A DNA stretch of 58,493 nt from a virus, in IMG/VR virus record IMGVR_UViG_3300043449_000801, positions 1-58,493 of that record; one strand, 5' to 3'. This document shows, piece by piece, positions 8,810-19,004 of the stretch. Every line of letters starts with the position of its first letter. Position 1 is the stretch's first letter. A program made the translations under genes and the position numbers. The notes under the pieces are model-generated. The model did no database searches and was not told where the DNA came from. It was given only the letters and a program-made list of their open reading frames with translations.

Positions 8810-9011
8810 TATATCTTTGTTAAAAACAACTGTGCATCAAGAATTACTCATCTATGTTAATTCTGTCATGAATGAATTCTATGACCTAGGAGCTAGGCTC
8901 TACGAGGGAATGGTAGACAAGGATGAGGAAGAAGTTGAAGAGTCAATCAGACAACTTAAGAAGATGCTTACAGACGTACAAAGATCATATTCCCATGAGT
9001 CCGAAAAGTAA
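8790..9011 (+). CDS. Small helical early protein, start uncertain
   Basis: The frame from 8817 onward gives LLKTTVHQELLIYVNSVMNEF and a helical, acidic C-terminus. The only ATG that does not lie deep in the upstream gene is at 8790; a TTG at 8817 or GTG at 8832 could also serve. A TATCTTTG box lies at 8812-8819, so a promoter with a non-ATG start is possible. It overlaps the metallophosphoesterase start by 17 bases. Function unknown. Confidence 0.55.
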   Translation: MTLWKNSISLLKTTVHQELLIYVNSVMNEFYDLGARLYEGMVDKDEEEVEESIRQLKKMLTDVQRSYSHESEK

Positions 9012-10002
9012 AGAACTAGACAAGGTAATTTATGAGTACCTAGAAAATTTCTCTGAGTATCCTACGCTTACAATAGCCAAGATGATTCGTGAGGATTATC
9101 CTGGATTATTTAACACATTGGAAGATTCTCGCCAAGCAGTAAGATACAGAAGGAACGAAAGAATTGAACGTAAAAATGAAAAGCACGAGAAGTATCAGAG
9201 AACTTCTGAGCAAAGGAAAGCAGCTCTAGGTGCTTTTAAACTTCCGGAAAGTGATTATCAGAAGAAGGATGACTACCTTATTCCTGTAGGTAATAATCGT
9301 GGATTAATTATGAATGACATCCACATACCTTACCACGACATGACAGCTCTTGAGGCAGCTATCACTCATGGTATTAATTTCAAGCCTAACTTCATTTACT
9401 TGAATGGAGATACTATTGATATGTATCAGGCATCTCGATTCATTAAGGATAGACTTAAGAGAGACATTGCCGGAGAGCTTGAGCTTACTCGTGAGTTCTT
9501 GCGTATGCTTCAAGATACATTCAGCTGTACCATTTACTTTAAGATGGGTAACCACGAAGATCGATGGGAGCATTACATGATGACTAAGGCTCCAGAATTA
9601 TTAGGTATAAAGGACTTTAAATTGTCAGAGATACTTAGATTCGGTGAGCTTGGAGTTCAGCAGGTAGACAGCAAGCAATTGTGTCGTATGGGCAATATGA
9701 TTGTAATGCATGGTCATGAGTTCGGTCAGAGTGTATTTAGTCCTGTGAATAGTGCGCGAGGTCTATACATGAAGGCTAAGGCTAACTGTGCTGTAGGACA
9801 TCACCACCAGACTAGTGAACACACGGAGAAGGATGTAAACGGAAACGTAGTTACTACGTTCTCTATTGGATCCTTGTGTGGATTGTCACCGGACTATTTC
9901 CCTTACAACAAATGGAATCACGGATTTGCCACCATTGAGACTGAACCCAATGGTGACTATGAATTTCGGAACTATAGAATCATCAATGGCAAAGTCCAGT
10001 GA
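8995..10002 (+). CDS. Metallophosphoesterase with N-terminal DNA-binding-like region
   Basis: About 335 residues. All calcineurin-like phosphoesterase motifs are visible in order: DIHIP (D-x-H), GDTID, GNHED, VMHGHEF and AVGHHHQ, which together bind two metals. The first 100 residues are basic and helical (KIYE..., TLTIAKMIREDYPGLF then RQAVRYRRNERIER), resembling a winged-helix or resolvase-like region. Similar phage proteins could be nucleases or phosphatases; the substrate is unknown. The start at 8995 is taken over the longer 8923 form because it lies just inside the upstream stop. It is the last rightward gene; the next is convergent. Confidence 0.8.
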   Translation: MSPKSKELDKVIYEYLENFSEYPTLTIAKMIREDYPGLFNTLEDSRQAVRYRRNERIERKNEKHEKYQRTSEQRKAALGAFKLPESDYQKKDDYLIPVGNNRGLIMNDIHIPYHDMTALEAAITHGINFKPNFIYLNGDTIDMYQASRFIKDRLKRDIAGELELTREFLRMLQDTFSCTIYFKMGNHEDRWEHYMMTKAPELLGIKDFKLSEILRFGELGVQQVDSKQLCRMGNMIVMHGHEFGQSVFSPVNSARGLYMKAKANCAVGHHHQTSEHTEKDVNGNVVTTFSIGSLCGLSPDYFPYNKWNHGFATIETEPNGDYEFRNYRIINGKVQ

Positions 10003-10019
10003 TGAGTGTGAAAGAAAGA

Positions 10020-13000
10020 TTACTTTCCATATTTGCTGTAGTAAATTTGAAATGCTTTATCAGATACTTTTTCACCTGATAACCCCATTATTTCTTGTAA
10101 GTAAGCCATTTCATCTCCACTCATTTTAGGACCAAACTCCATGTACAGCTTGTATGCTTGAACCTCTGGTACAGTTTCATATACGATATCTAACATTCCC
10201 TTATTTAAGTTTCTATTGCGAATGTATGTGTCATACTTTCTAACGTATTTCTCAACATCCTGTCCTTCAAAGTTATCTGTAATAATATCTGTCAATTCAC
10301 CGTATGACATCTCTTTTCCTGAATCGTAAACCTTATTGATTTTATTGTATATACTTTGTTCTTTCATCCATATTTCAGACTCAATACTAGTCTCCATATC
10401 TTTCATTTTGTCTTGTCTAACAAAACTTAATATGTCTGGATCCGTATACTTTACTAATTTATTTCCAGCAGACTCAATCATCAAGTTACCACATGCCTTT
10501 ATATCTTCTACAAAACCTGTTGCTCCGAACATGCCATTCATTGCTGCATATGCAATGTGGACCATTGGATTAGTAGAAGGAGATGTAATTATTTTCTCTA
10601 TGGCTACCTTTGTTTTTGCAGGAGACATTTTAAAAGCAGGAGCAATTACTTTATAAAACTCTTCTATTTTATTATCGTAAACACCTTGATACTCTTCTTT
10701 TATTTTTTTATCCCTTGGCTGCTTGAATATTTCTTTACCTGTAAATGTATCTATGTTATATGATAAAGCTATATATGCTGCTACGCCTGGATTTTTACCA
10801 GCTAATTCAGTAGGCCATATTGGCATTGATTTTTTAAATGTTTCATACATTAAACCTGTATCTACATTGTAATCACTACCACCCATTTCAAAAAACATTT
10901 TGTATGCATACTGTTCTATTATAGTAGTAAGTATAGATACAACAGGTAATTTTTTAATCTTCGCATATTGAAGATTTCCATCTTTATCTTTTTTACCTGT
11001 AAATACTACGTGATATCCAGCTTTTGTATGTGCAGGAACTGAATCAAGGGCATCTTTTAGCTTTCTCATTTTCTCCTCTTCATCATCTCCATCGATTGCT
11101 GATAATGCAACTGCTAATGAATAATATGCCATACCTCCAGTTGCTAATGCAACTTGCGACATACTAACTCCAAATGCAATTGGATTTTCTTTAGCAAACT
11201 TAAGAGACTTTCTAACACCTTGTGTTGAAGCATTCAAATAAGGCATTACAGGATCAATTGCTTTTATGGTGCTTCCTCCTTGACTAAAGTCAACAAGCTC
11301 CCTAGCTTCTCTAGCTGCATCCCACATAATATCATCAAGTGCCTGTCCTGTTGGCTCTTGACCGTTATTTTCTTTTTTGTATTTAGCAATAAGATTATTT
11401 TTTTGTTTAGAATATACAGCAATTCTCATCGCGAATTCAGACTTTGTACCTAAATAAGACATACATGCGCCAACTGCTAAGAATGGTTTTGCTACATATG
11501 ATTTAATAGAACCTGCACTAAGCATAGATTTTATTCCTACTATTCCATCTTGTGAAAGAAAATCAATAGCTCCACCATGCTCAACATACTCTCTATATAG
11601 TTTATTTTCATATTCTTCATTCATTATTGATCTAATGTCATCATAGATACCACGAATAAATTTCATTGAGAACCCAGTAGTTGCTTGAACTATTGCTAGA
11701 GGTTTAAACCAACTATAAACATTTGTTAGAAACGTAGCATTGAATATATCTACAGGAACGTTACCTATGATAAACAATGGGTTACCAACGGTTGCCATAT
11801 ATCTAAGTATACCTACTCCTGTAAATTGACCTACTTTTCTCATTTTGTTGTTTAATTCAACATTCTTTATATCAAGTATTTGATTAGCGTACATTGAATC
11901 AACAACCATTATCCTTTGTTGTCCATTAACAAAGTAAGTTATTGGAGTAAATCCTACCAACTCTGCTTTTTGATTAGGACCTGAGAAATCCCCTAGTTCA
12001 TACTTTTGTACAGGTCTACCATCTTTAGTTGTTTTTACTATCGGGTTTTCCTTTATATATTTTGATATGGCATCCTTTTCTTCTTGTGTAGCTGTTTCAA
12101 TTGCTTCTGCCCAAGCTACTAACATATCATTCTCAAATGCCCTTGCAGCTACCGTATGAATGTTCATCATTAGTAACCACCTAGAGTCCATGATTATATC
12201 ATTCTCGTTTTTGTCAGATAATGCTTGGATATCTTTTCTACTTACACCTAATGTAGAGGCTTGGCTATCTGCATTACCAGGATTAGCATTATCACCAATA
12301 ATATACTTAATGACTTTTATTGGAGAGTATTCTCTATCCTTAAATCTTAAATATGTTTCTTCATTTATACGACCAGATTCAAACAGAATTCTTAGGTTAT
12401 CATTAAACTCTAAGAAGTATCGTTTTGCTCTTTTGTTTAAATTATCAAAATTATTTTCTCCTATACTTTCTCTAATTCGATTTAAGTCAGCCATAGCATT
12501 GGCTTCATTATATCCATTTATACCTGTGTAGGGGGGTTTACCCTCGTTTCTTCTATTAACATTAATATCAATAATACGTCTAGCATAAATTATTTGATTT
12601 AATATTTCCAAAGACTTAGAGTCTAGTCCTCCGTACACTACTCTATCTATACGCTTAAACCTATAAGATGCGAATCCTGTTGCTCCAGCTTTAGTAATAA
12701 GCATATTAAAAGCTCGTTTGGCAGCATCATTCTTGATGCCTTTCATTAATCGCTTAATACCCTCTTGACGATCAAATATTGCTTTGTTTGCATATCGATA
12801 CGCCCTAACAAATATATTAGCATCGTATCTTCTTTTTAATGCATCTTGACTTTGCTTGTAAATTTCTTCAACAGTAATATCTTTAGCAGGCTTCATCTGA
12901 GTCATTGCCTGAATAATATCTGCATCACTAAATCCATTGTTTCTAAGGTATACCTCTATAGCATCGTCCTTAATATCATTAGCCCTAGCAGTAGCAACAA

Positions 13001-16000
13001 TGTAATCAATGTTGTTTTGCTTAGAGAATAATACTTGTAGAGACTTTATATTATCTGTTGTTATTTCTTTTCCTCCAAGTAAAGACGCTAGTGATCCATC
13101 AACAAATTGATTTAATGACAATTTTTGGAACTCTTCTGGAGACAAATTCTCAAATGCTTTGAACTTAGATTTAACATAATTGAATACGGCATTCAACCAA
13201 TTCTTAAATTTTGATTTTGTTCCGGCTTCAATTAAAAGTTCTCCACGACTTGCAATCAAATCGGCCATTGCTTCTTCTCTTGCTAATTCGTTATCTCCAA
13301 GCTCTTTAATTTTTTGCTTGAGTATAGATGTTCCTTCCAAGAGATCAAATCCCTTTTGTAATAATCCTGGATTATTTGCTCTTAAGAAGTTCATCCATAT
13401 GTGAGAGAACTCGTGTATGGCTGTATTAGAATTAGCCTTCTCAGGATTCAAGAATATTTTTCCATCAGTTGTAAATCCATATACTACTTCTCCATCCTTT
13501 ACAAATTGTTTTACATTAGGATCTTGTAAAGCAGCATCAAAATCTTCTTGAGTATCTACTATAGTAACTGTAGGAAAAGCTAACTTAAGCTTGGCTATTA
13601 ATTTTTGTAGTTCAGTCATCTTGTCAGATAACTTAGCTCCTACAAACGCTTTAGTTGTAGCTATAGCTCCAGAAACAGCGATTGATTGACTTATTGCTGA
13701 ACTTACACTAGGTAACTCACCACTTGTATTAGGTTTAAGCATAGCAAATGTTTTGCTATACATTTCAGGAAATACATCGGCAGCATGAACAGGATTCTCA
13801 AGAATACCTATTAGCTGTCCTTTCATACCAAAAGGATAATTACCATGAACCAATTCTCCTTTAGCAGCAGATGTAACACCTCCATTCAATACATCTATAC
13901 CCACGATAGCAATAACATGGTTAGGTGGAATTTTACTACTTGCTTCTTCTTGAATTATATTATTCAATGTTTGAAGGTGTATGTATTTATAGAATTCACT
14001 TCCTTTATTTCCAACTAATGCTAAACCAGCTTTACTTCTAGGTTCTCCAGGTTTTGTTTCTTTATCTAATTCAATTCCACCTGTAAATAAGAAATCTGTA
14101 ACTATCAATCTTTTACCTATTGGTCTTAACTTAGACATGTTATCTAAAAGCTCATCAATAGTTTTAAAGTTGTTTTCTTTAATGAATTTTATAACTACAT
14201 TTTCTTGTATTTCCTTTTTATATATTTGATTTGCTTCTTTCTCACTTAATAATTTTTTGCCTTCTTTTTTTCTTTTATTATTTTTAGATTTTACAGGTTT
14301 AGAAGCGATATCATCTATTAAACCGTTTAAAGAATCTGTCCTTTCTTTTTTATTAAAATTGCTTTTAATAGTATCAGATGCTAATCTAAATAGTGCCTCA
14401 TTTGTTTTTATTGATGCTTGACCCATTTTAACAACAGCCATAGGAATATGACCATTTGGAAGTTTTCCTTCAGCCCAAAGCCTATCAAATAAAGACTTGT
14501 TTTTATTATATATTTCTAATGCTCTTTTATATGTGTCCTTACTTGATTTTAAATCAGTATTTGCCCATGCATTATTTTCATTACCATCTGTCAGATTAAA
14601 TCCAAGCCCACCATTTATATCAATAGTATTTCCTGTGAATGGATTACTAACAGAACCAGATGAAAGCTGATCAGATATAGTGAATATAAAAGGAATACCA
14701 TTGTATTCAGAAATATTTTTTATTACACCTTTATTCCAAGCTGCCTTAAGTTTATTGCCAAATCTAGATATCAATGATTTGATATTGATTTTGTTTTTGG
14801 TAGTTAAATTAGATGGAACATCAAACTCAGCAAATTCTTCAGGAAGCTGATTCATTTCATCTGTTACTTCTTCTACATCTCCTGCATCTATTGCATTCTG
14901 TGGCTCCTGTTTTTCCTTCTTAAACTTAGGCGGAGTCTTACCAAGTAATGCATCAAGTTTAGCAACATCTGCATCAATATCCTCCTTAGTCCTAGGCTTT
15001 TCTTCCGTAGTTACTTCTTCTTCTGGAGCAACCTCTTCTTCTGCAACTACTTCAGCCTCTACAGGTTGGGCTGCTGCTGTGGGTTCAGCTGTAGGTTGTT
15101 CTCCTGCTGGTTCAACTGCTGCTGCTGTTGGTTGGGTTGCTGTTGGTTCAACTGTTGGTTGAGCTTGTACAGGTACTTCAACTGCTGCCGTTTCGACAGG
15201 AGCTGTAACTTCTGGAAGTTGGATAGACTCTGTTGCTGCTTGGAATTCTTCATCTTGTTCTAATAAATCGTTTATAAATTGCTGTTGTTCAGGCGTCTGT
15301 ATCTTTTGCAATTCAATTTGATATGCAATATCTACAGCATCCTGTCCGGTAAACATTTGAGTTTGTCCTGCATCATTTTTCAATGACACATTCATTACTT
15401 CTCCTGCCGGATTATATTCAATACCTTGAGTAGGTAGTTCCATCTGCATGTTCCAATTGTTTCCGTCAATTGAAACTTGACCTTGTGGAGTTACAGAAAC
15501 TCTTTCTTCTTGTACCTCAAGACCTGGAAGTTCAGAGTTCATCACCTCATCTACATTTCCAAGCTCGTATATCTTTCCAGAATCTCTGTCTTCAAATACT
15601 ACTTGCTGCCCTTCAACATAAACATCACCTGATAATGGAGCATCTAATTTAGCTCCTCCAAATGAAGTTAATGTAGCAGGTCTATTTATTACTTCAGAAA
15701 CAACTACTCTAGGTGTTTCTGTTGCTACTACTTCTTCCTCCCTGATGTCTTGCCCACCTTCTTGGGTAGTGACTTGAGGTTCTGCTTGGGGTACTCCTTG
15801 CGCCATTTCTCCGCTAACTTCGGCTTTTGGCTGAACAGGTACTTCACTTGTTGTTTGCTCTTGAACGGCATTTTCTGAAATTTTTATAAGTTCAACATTA
15901 ATTTCTGCAATCCTTCTCCTTTGAGGTGTGGCAAGACTTTCATCTTTATTCGCTATATATTTCTCTAAGTTAGCTTTTTCTGTCATTAAATCAAGTGCTA

Positions 16001-18986
16001 CAGACTTATCTTCTACACTCATATTATCAGGCATAGAATTAATCCTTCCTTGAATATCTTTAAATGAGTTAGAAATTTCTTTAGCTTGCTCCTTAGTATA
16101 CTTGCCACTAATTATACCTGCCTTAAGATTAGCCAATAGAGCTTGATCAATATTCTCCATCTTGGCGGCATTCATTAATACCTCAAGTTGTTCCTTATTT
16201 AAATTCTCTCTAAACTTATTTCCTGTTATTGTACTAGCAGTTGTAACCGTACTCATGATACCACCACCTAATGCACCTAGGTATCCTTCATACAATACAT
16301 CTGCATATATTTCTTTTGCGCTCTTATTGTTAAAGTAATCAGAGCCAACCATTCCGTCATATACCTCCTGTATTCCAATCTTTGATACAGCTTGAGTCAT
16401 CTCAGTTAATCCCTCACCTGCGCCTCCAATCAAGGCATCCATAGGTAAAGTGGCAAACATTTTCTTTGTGCTATTGACAATAGCTGCTTGAATAAATTCC
16501 TTTGATGCATTCTCAGGAATATCCATAAAGGCATCCTTAATAACAGCATGAGTTATTTGTCTTCCAAGACCTGTTTTTTGTAGTGCTAAGTCTAAACCAA
16601 ATTTTTCAAGTATTGAACTTACAATACCATATGTTCCAGCCATTAATACCTTAGATGTTTCTGATGGTCCAGCACCACTAGGATCTTTAATCATATCAAG
16701 CTCATCCTTCATCTCATTGTATGACTGAGCAAAGAATGATGCATATGTAGCAGGCCCTCCACCCATAGCAAGACCTGTAGTTAATGCTCCAAGTGATTCA
16801 CCTAAACTAAATATTGCCTTAGTAACATCGCTTCTATTTTTAGAGTTCATATACTCCTCTGTAGTATAATCTCCAGTAATAAAATTAATGATACTTTCTT
16901 GTTCTTTTTTAGTTAACATTCCTAATCTAGGTAATGCTGTTAATCCTTTAATATATTTTTTAGAAATACCACCAATGAAAGTACCTCTTGCTTCATTAAC
17001 AATATATTCAGCTGCAATTGATTCGTCTATTGATTTAGTAATAGTTCCTAGATATTTAGTCTCATCTTTTAAATCAACCCCCATTTGTTTTATTTCACCT
17101 TGGAGTTGTTCCATTTTAGGCTTATACTGTTCGTTGAACTCCTCTTCACTTATCTTTCCTGATCTGATTCGCTCATTTGCATCATCAGCATAAATCTGAA
17201 GAAGCTTCATTTTTGCATTATAATTTTGAAATGACTTATTTATATCATCTGCAAACTTACTTGCGTTACCTATTGTCTCTTTGTCATTAGGAAGATATGC
17301 AACCATATTTTCCACCTCTTTATCATCGTATGGATTCTTTCCGGTTTCAATTGCTTTCTTCTGCTTGTAGTATATATCACGAAGAACTAAATAAGATTCT
17401 CTAGCATATTCTTTACGAGCTAGTCTTTCTTTCTCTTCTAATTTAAACTTATCTTCTTTTGTAACATTAATAATTTTATCTAAAACCATTGGTTGTTGAT
17501 CTGGAAGTCTATCATCTATATATTCAGGATCGCTATATATAGCTCTTCGATACTTATAGTTAGGACCAACCCAAGCACTATTTTCTTTTTCAGCTATTTC
17601 AAGTGACTTAGATGCATCAGCTAAATCTTTACTAGAATTTACTTTAATAAATTGACGCAGTCTTCTTGCCTCTTCGCTATCTCCTGCATCTGTCCAGTTA
17701 TCAAGACTGATTTTAATTGTATTCTTCCCATCTGGTGAAACCACTTCTATAGCATCACCAAACATGTCAGATATGGTATCATAAGTTCTTCCAAAAGAAA
17801 ACGTAGGGAACTTAGCTTTAAGTTTCTTAATTACTACATCTTCTTCATTGCCTATAAGTGATGAATTAACTGATAACAAGTTTGTGTCAAACTCTTTCTT
17901 TTTAATTAACTCTACATCCTCAGCAACACCTGAAAACTTGTCTCGTGCAGCATCGTATTTTATCTGCTTATTGAATTGAGCATTCAATGCATCAATTGAA
18001 CCCTTTGAAGTAATCCTAAAGAAATCACTGTATCCTTTAGGACGCTTTTCCCAATAAGGTTCGTTTGTTGCTTTATCTACACCTATTCTATACTCAACGT
18101 CATCCTTTCCTGGATATCCTACATATGTTTGTTCAATCGTACTAGATGATGCATTCTGATTAAACATTTTGTTTAATGTAGCTACCCTCTTAGGATCCTT
18201 TACCTGTTTGTAATCAAATACGTATCCTGTCTTTCCTGTCTTTTCATTTTTATATGTAAGTGGCTTTCCGTTTTGATATTGAATTACACTTTCATTCCAA
18301 ACAGGTATGCCTGATTCAGTATAAACTAATTCATATTCTTTATCTGTTTTACCAGGTATAGTATATTTCTTAGGAGCTTCATACTTTTCTGCCTTTGGTT
18401 TTGTTTCTCCTGCAAGAACTTTACCTGCGCCTACTACAGCTTCAGTTATTTCTTTATTTATTTTTTGAGATACGCCTTCAGGAACAGTTGATTTTACAGT
18501 TGTAAATTCCTTAGTCTTAACAGGAGTGTATGTCTTGGCATATTTCTCTAGTGCAGAAATTCTACTTTTTTCGTTTATCTTAACGTAATTTCCTGTTTCA
18601 CCTAAATCAATATACCACTGATTATTTGTCTTCTTGTATACTGCATCTTCCCTTCCTGGATACCGATATGATCCACTAGGTTTAACAATAGACTCAACAG
18701 CCTTTTGTACTCCTGCACTAACTGCCTTCGACAACGCACCCGAAGAAGAAGGTTTTGCTGCCCCACTTCCAGGAGATGCCGTAGTGACTTTTTTTTTTGG
18801 TGGTTGAATGAATGCTGAACTAAAAGTATTAAAGTCAGTTGTTTGAAATATCTTAGCTTGTCTTCCTAAGTTATATAACTTCTTTATCTGATCTCCACTA
18901 GCTGATTTAAATGTGTTAAAGTCTGTGCTTTGTATTAAGCCAGATTGAACATACAAATCATACAGTTTCTTTAGTTTATCATTCAT
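10020..18986 (-). CDS. Giant polyvalent virion (ejection) protein with zincin protease motif
   Basis: A 2988-residue protein, last in the late operon. The N-terminus has two copies of a KLY(D/N)L...TTDFNTF motif (residues about 7-25 and 34-52), then three modules with YPG(R/K)xDxxY...W. Hydrophobic glycine-rich stretches lie near 730-760, 850-910 and 2600-2640. A Pro/Thr/Glu/Ala-rich linker covers about 1250-1370. A zincin motif HEFSH near residue 1857, preceded by DGKIFLNPE, matches the polyvalent-protein metallopeptidase (MPTase-PolyVal). Near 2580, DPVMPYLNASTQG resembles the LPD38 polyvalent domain. Such proteins are packaged and injected with DNA. No RNA polymerase motif was found. Confidence 0.8.
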   Translation of the reverse strand: MNDKLKKLYDLYVQSGLIQSTDFNTFKSASGDQIKKLYNLGRQAKIFQTTDFNTFSSAFIQPPKKKVTTASPGSGAAKPSSSGALSKAVSAGVQKAVESIVKPSGSYRYPGREDAVYKKTNNQWYIDLGETGNYVKINEKSRISALEKYAKTYTPVKTKEFTTVKSTVPEGVSQKINKEITEAVVGAGKVLAGETKPKAEKYEAPKKYTIPGKTDKEYELVYTESGIPVWNESVIQYQNGKPLTYKNEKTGKTGYVFDYKQVKDPKRVATLNKMFNQNASSSTIEQTYVGYPGKDDVEYRIGVDKATNEPYWEKRPKGYSDFFRITSKGSIDALNAQFNKQIKYDAARDKFSGVAEDVELIKKKEFDTNLLSVNSSLIGNEEDVVIKKLKAKFPTFSFGRTYDTISDMFGDAIEVVSPDGKNTIKISLDNWTDAGDSEEARRLRQFIKVNSSKDLADASKSLEIAEKENSAWVGPNYKYRRAIYSDPEYIDDRLPDQQPMVLDKIINVTKEDKFKLEEKERLARKEYARESYLVLRDIYYKQKKAIETGKNPYDDKEVENMVAYLPNDKETIGNASKFADDINKSFQNYNAKMKLLQIYADDANERIRSGKISEEEFNEQYKPKMEQLQGEIKQMGVDLKDETKYLGTITKSIDESIAAEYIVNEARGTFIGGISKKYIKGLTALPRLGMLTKKEQESIINFITGDYTTEEYMNSKNRSDVTKAIFSLGESLGALTTGLAMGGGPATYASFFAQSYNEMKDELDMIKDPSGAGPSETSKVLMAGTYGIVSSILEKFGLDLALQKTGLGRQITHAVIKDAFMDIPENASKEFIQAAIVNSTKKMFATLPMDALIGGAGEGLTEMTQAVSKIGIQEVYDGMVGSDYFNNKSAKEIYADVLYEGYLGALGGGIMSTVTTASTITGNKFRENLNKEQLEVLMNAAKMENIDQALLANLKAGIISGKYTKEQAKEISNSFKDIQGRINSMPDNMSVEDKSVALDLMTEKANLEKYIANKDESLATPQRRRIAEINVELIKISENAVQEQTTSEVPVQPKAEVSGEMAQGVPQAEPQVTTQEGGQDIREEEVVATETPRVVVSEVINRPATLTSFGGAKLDAPLSGDVYVEGQQVVFEDRDSGKIYELGNVDEVMNSELPGLEVQEERVSVTPQGQVSIDGNNWNMQMELPTQGIEYNPAGEVMNVSLKNDAGQTQMFTGQDAVDIAYQIELQKIQTPEQQQFINDLLEQDEEFQAATESIQLPEVTAPVETAAVEVPVQAQPTVEPTATQPTAAAVEPAGEQPTAEPTAAAQPVEAEVVAEEEVAPEEEVTTEEKPRTKEDIDADVAKLDALLGKTPPKFKKEKQEPQNAIDAGDVEEVTDEMNQLPEEFAEFDVPSNLTTKNKINIKSLISRFGNKLKAAWNKGVIKNISEYNGIPFIFTISDQLSSGSVSNPFTGNTIDINGGLGFNLTDGNENNAWANTDLKSSKDTYKRALEIYNKNKSLFDRLWAEGKLPNGHIPMAVVKMGQASIKTNEALFRLASDTIKSNFNKKERTDSLNGLIDDIASKPVKSKNNKRKKEGKKLLSEKEANQIYKKEIQENVVIKFIKENNFKTIDELLDNMSKLRPIGKRLIVTDFLFTGGIELDKETKPGEPRSKAGLALVGNKGSEFYKYIHLQTLNNIIQEEASSKIPPNHVIAIVGIDVLNGGVTSAAKGELVHGNYPFGMKGQLIGILENPVHAADVFPEMYSKTFAMLKPNTSGELPSVSSAISQSIAVSGAIATTKAFVGAKLSDKMTELQKLIAKLKLAFPTVTIVDTQEDFDAALQDPNVKQFVKDGEVVYGFTTDGKIFLNPEKANSNTAIHEFSHIWMNFLRANNPGLLQKGFDLLEGTSILKQKIKELGDNELAREEAMADLIASRGELLIEAGTKSKFKNWLNAVFNYVKSKFKAFENLSPEEFQKLSLNQFVDGSLASLLGGKEITTDNIKSLQVLFSKQNNIDYIVATARANDIKDDAIEVYLRNNGFSDADIIQAMTQMKPAKDITVEEIYKQSQDALKRRYDANIFVRAYRYANKAIFDRQEGIKRLMKGIKNDAAKRAFNMLITKAGATGFASYRFKRIDRVVYGGLDSKSLEILNQIIYARRIIDINVNRRNEGKPPYTGINGYNEANAMADLNRIRESIGENNFDNLNKRAKRYFLEFNDNLRILFESGRINEETYLRFKDREYSPIKVIKYIIGDNANPGNADSQASTLGVSRKDIQALSDKNENDIIMDSRWLLMMNIHTVAARAFENDMLVAWAEAIETATQEEKDAISKYIKENPIVKTTKDGRPVQKYELGDFSGPNQKAELVGFTPITYFVNGQQRIMVVDSMYANQILDIKNVELNNKMRKVGQFTGVGILRYMATVGNPLFIIGNVPVDIFNATFLTNVYSWFKPLAIVQATTGFSMKFIRGIYDDIRSIMNEEYENKLYREYVEHGGAIDFLSQDGIVGIKSMLSAGSIKSYVAKPFLAVGACMSYLGTKSEFAMRIAVYSKQKNNLIAKYKKENNGQEPTGQALDDIMWDAAREARELVDFSQGGSTIKAIDPVMPYLNASTQGVRKSLKFAKENPIAFGVSMSQVALATGGMAYYSLAVALSAIDGDDEEEKMRKLKDALDSVPAHTKAGYHVVFTGKKDKDGNLQYAKIKKLPVVSILTTIIEQYAYKMFFEMGGSDYNVDTGLMYETFKKSMPIWPTELAGKNPGVAAYIALSYNIDTFTGKEIFKQPRDKKIKEEYQGVYDNKIEEFYKVIAPAFKMSPAKTKVAIEKIITSPSTNPMVHIAYAAMNGMFGATGFVEDIKACGNLMIESAGNKLVKYTDPDILSFVRQDKMKDMETSIESEIWMKEQSIYNKINKVYDSGKEMSYGELTDIITDNFEGQDVEKYVRKYDTYIRNRNLNKGMLDIVYETVPEVQAYKLYMEFGPKMSGDEMAYLQEIMGLSGEKVSDKAFQIYYSKYGK

Positions 18987-19004
18987 ACTATTTAATATTA
19001 TTAA

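Noticed and set aside
15059-15263. Overlapping open frames with Gln-rich and Cys-rich translations on both strands.
   Set aside because: They are shadows of the Pro/Thr/Ala-rich linker of the 2988-residue protein.
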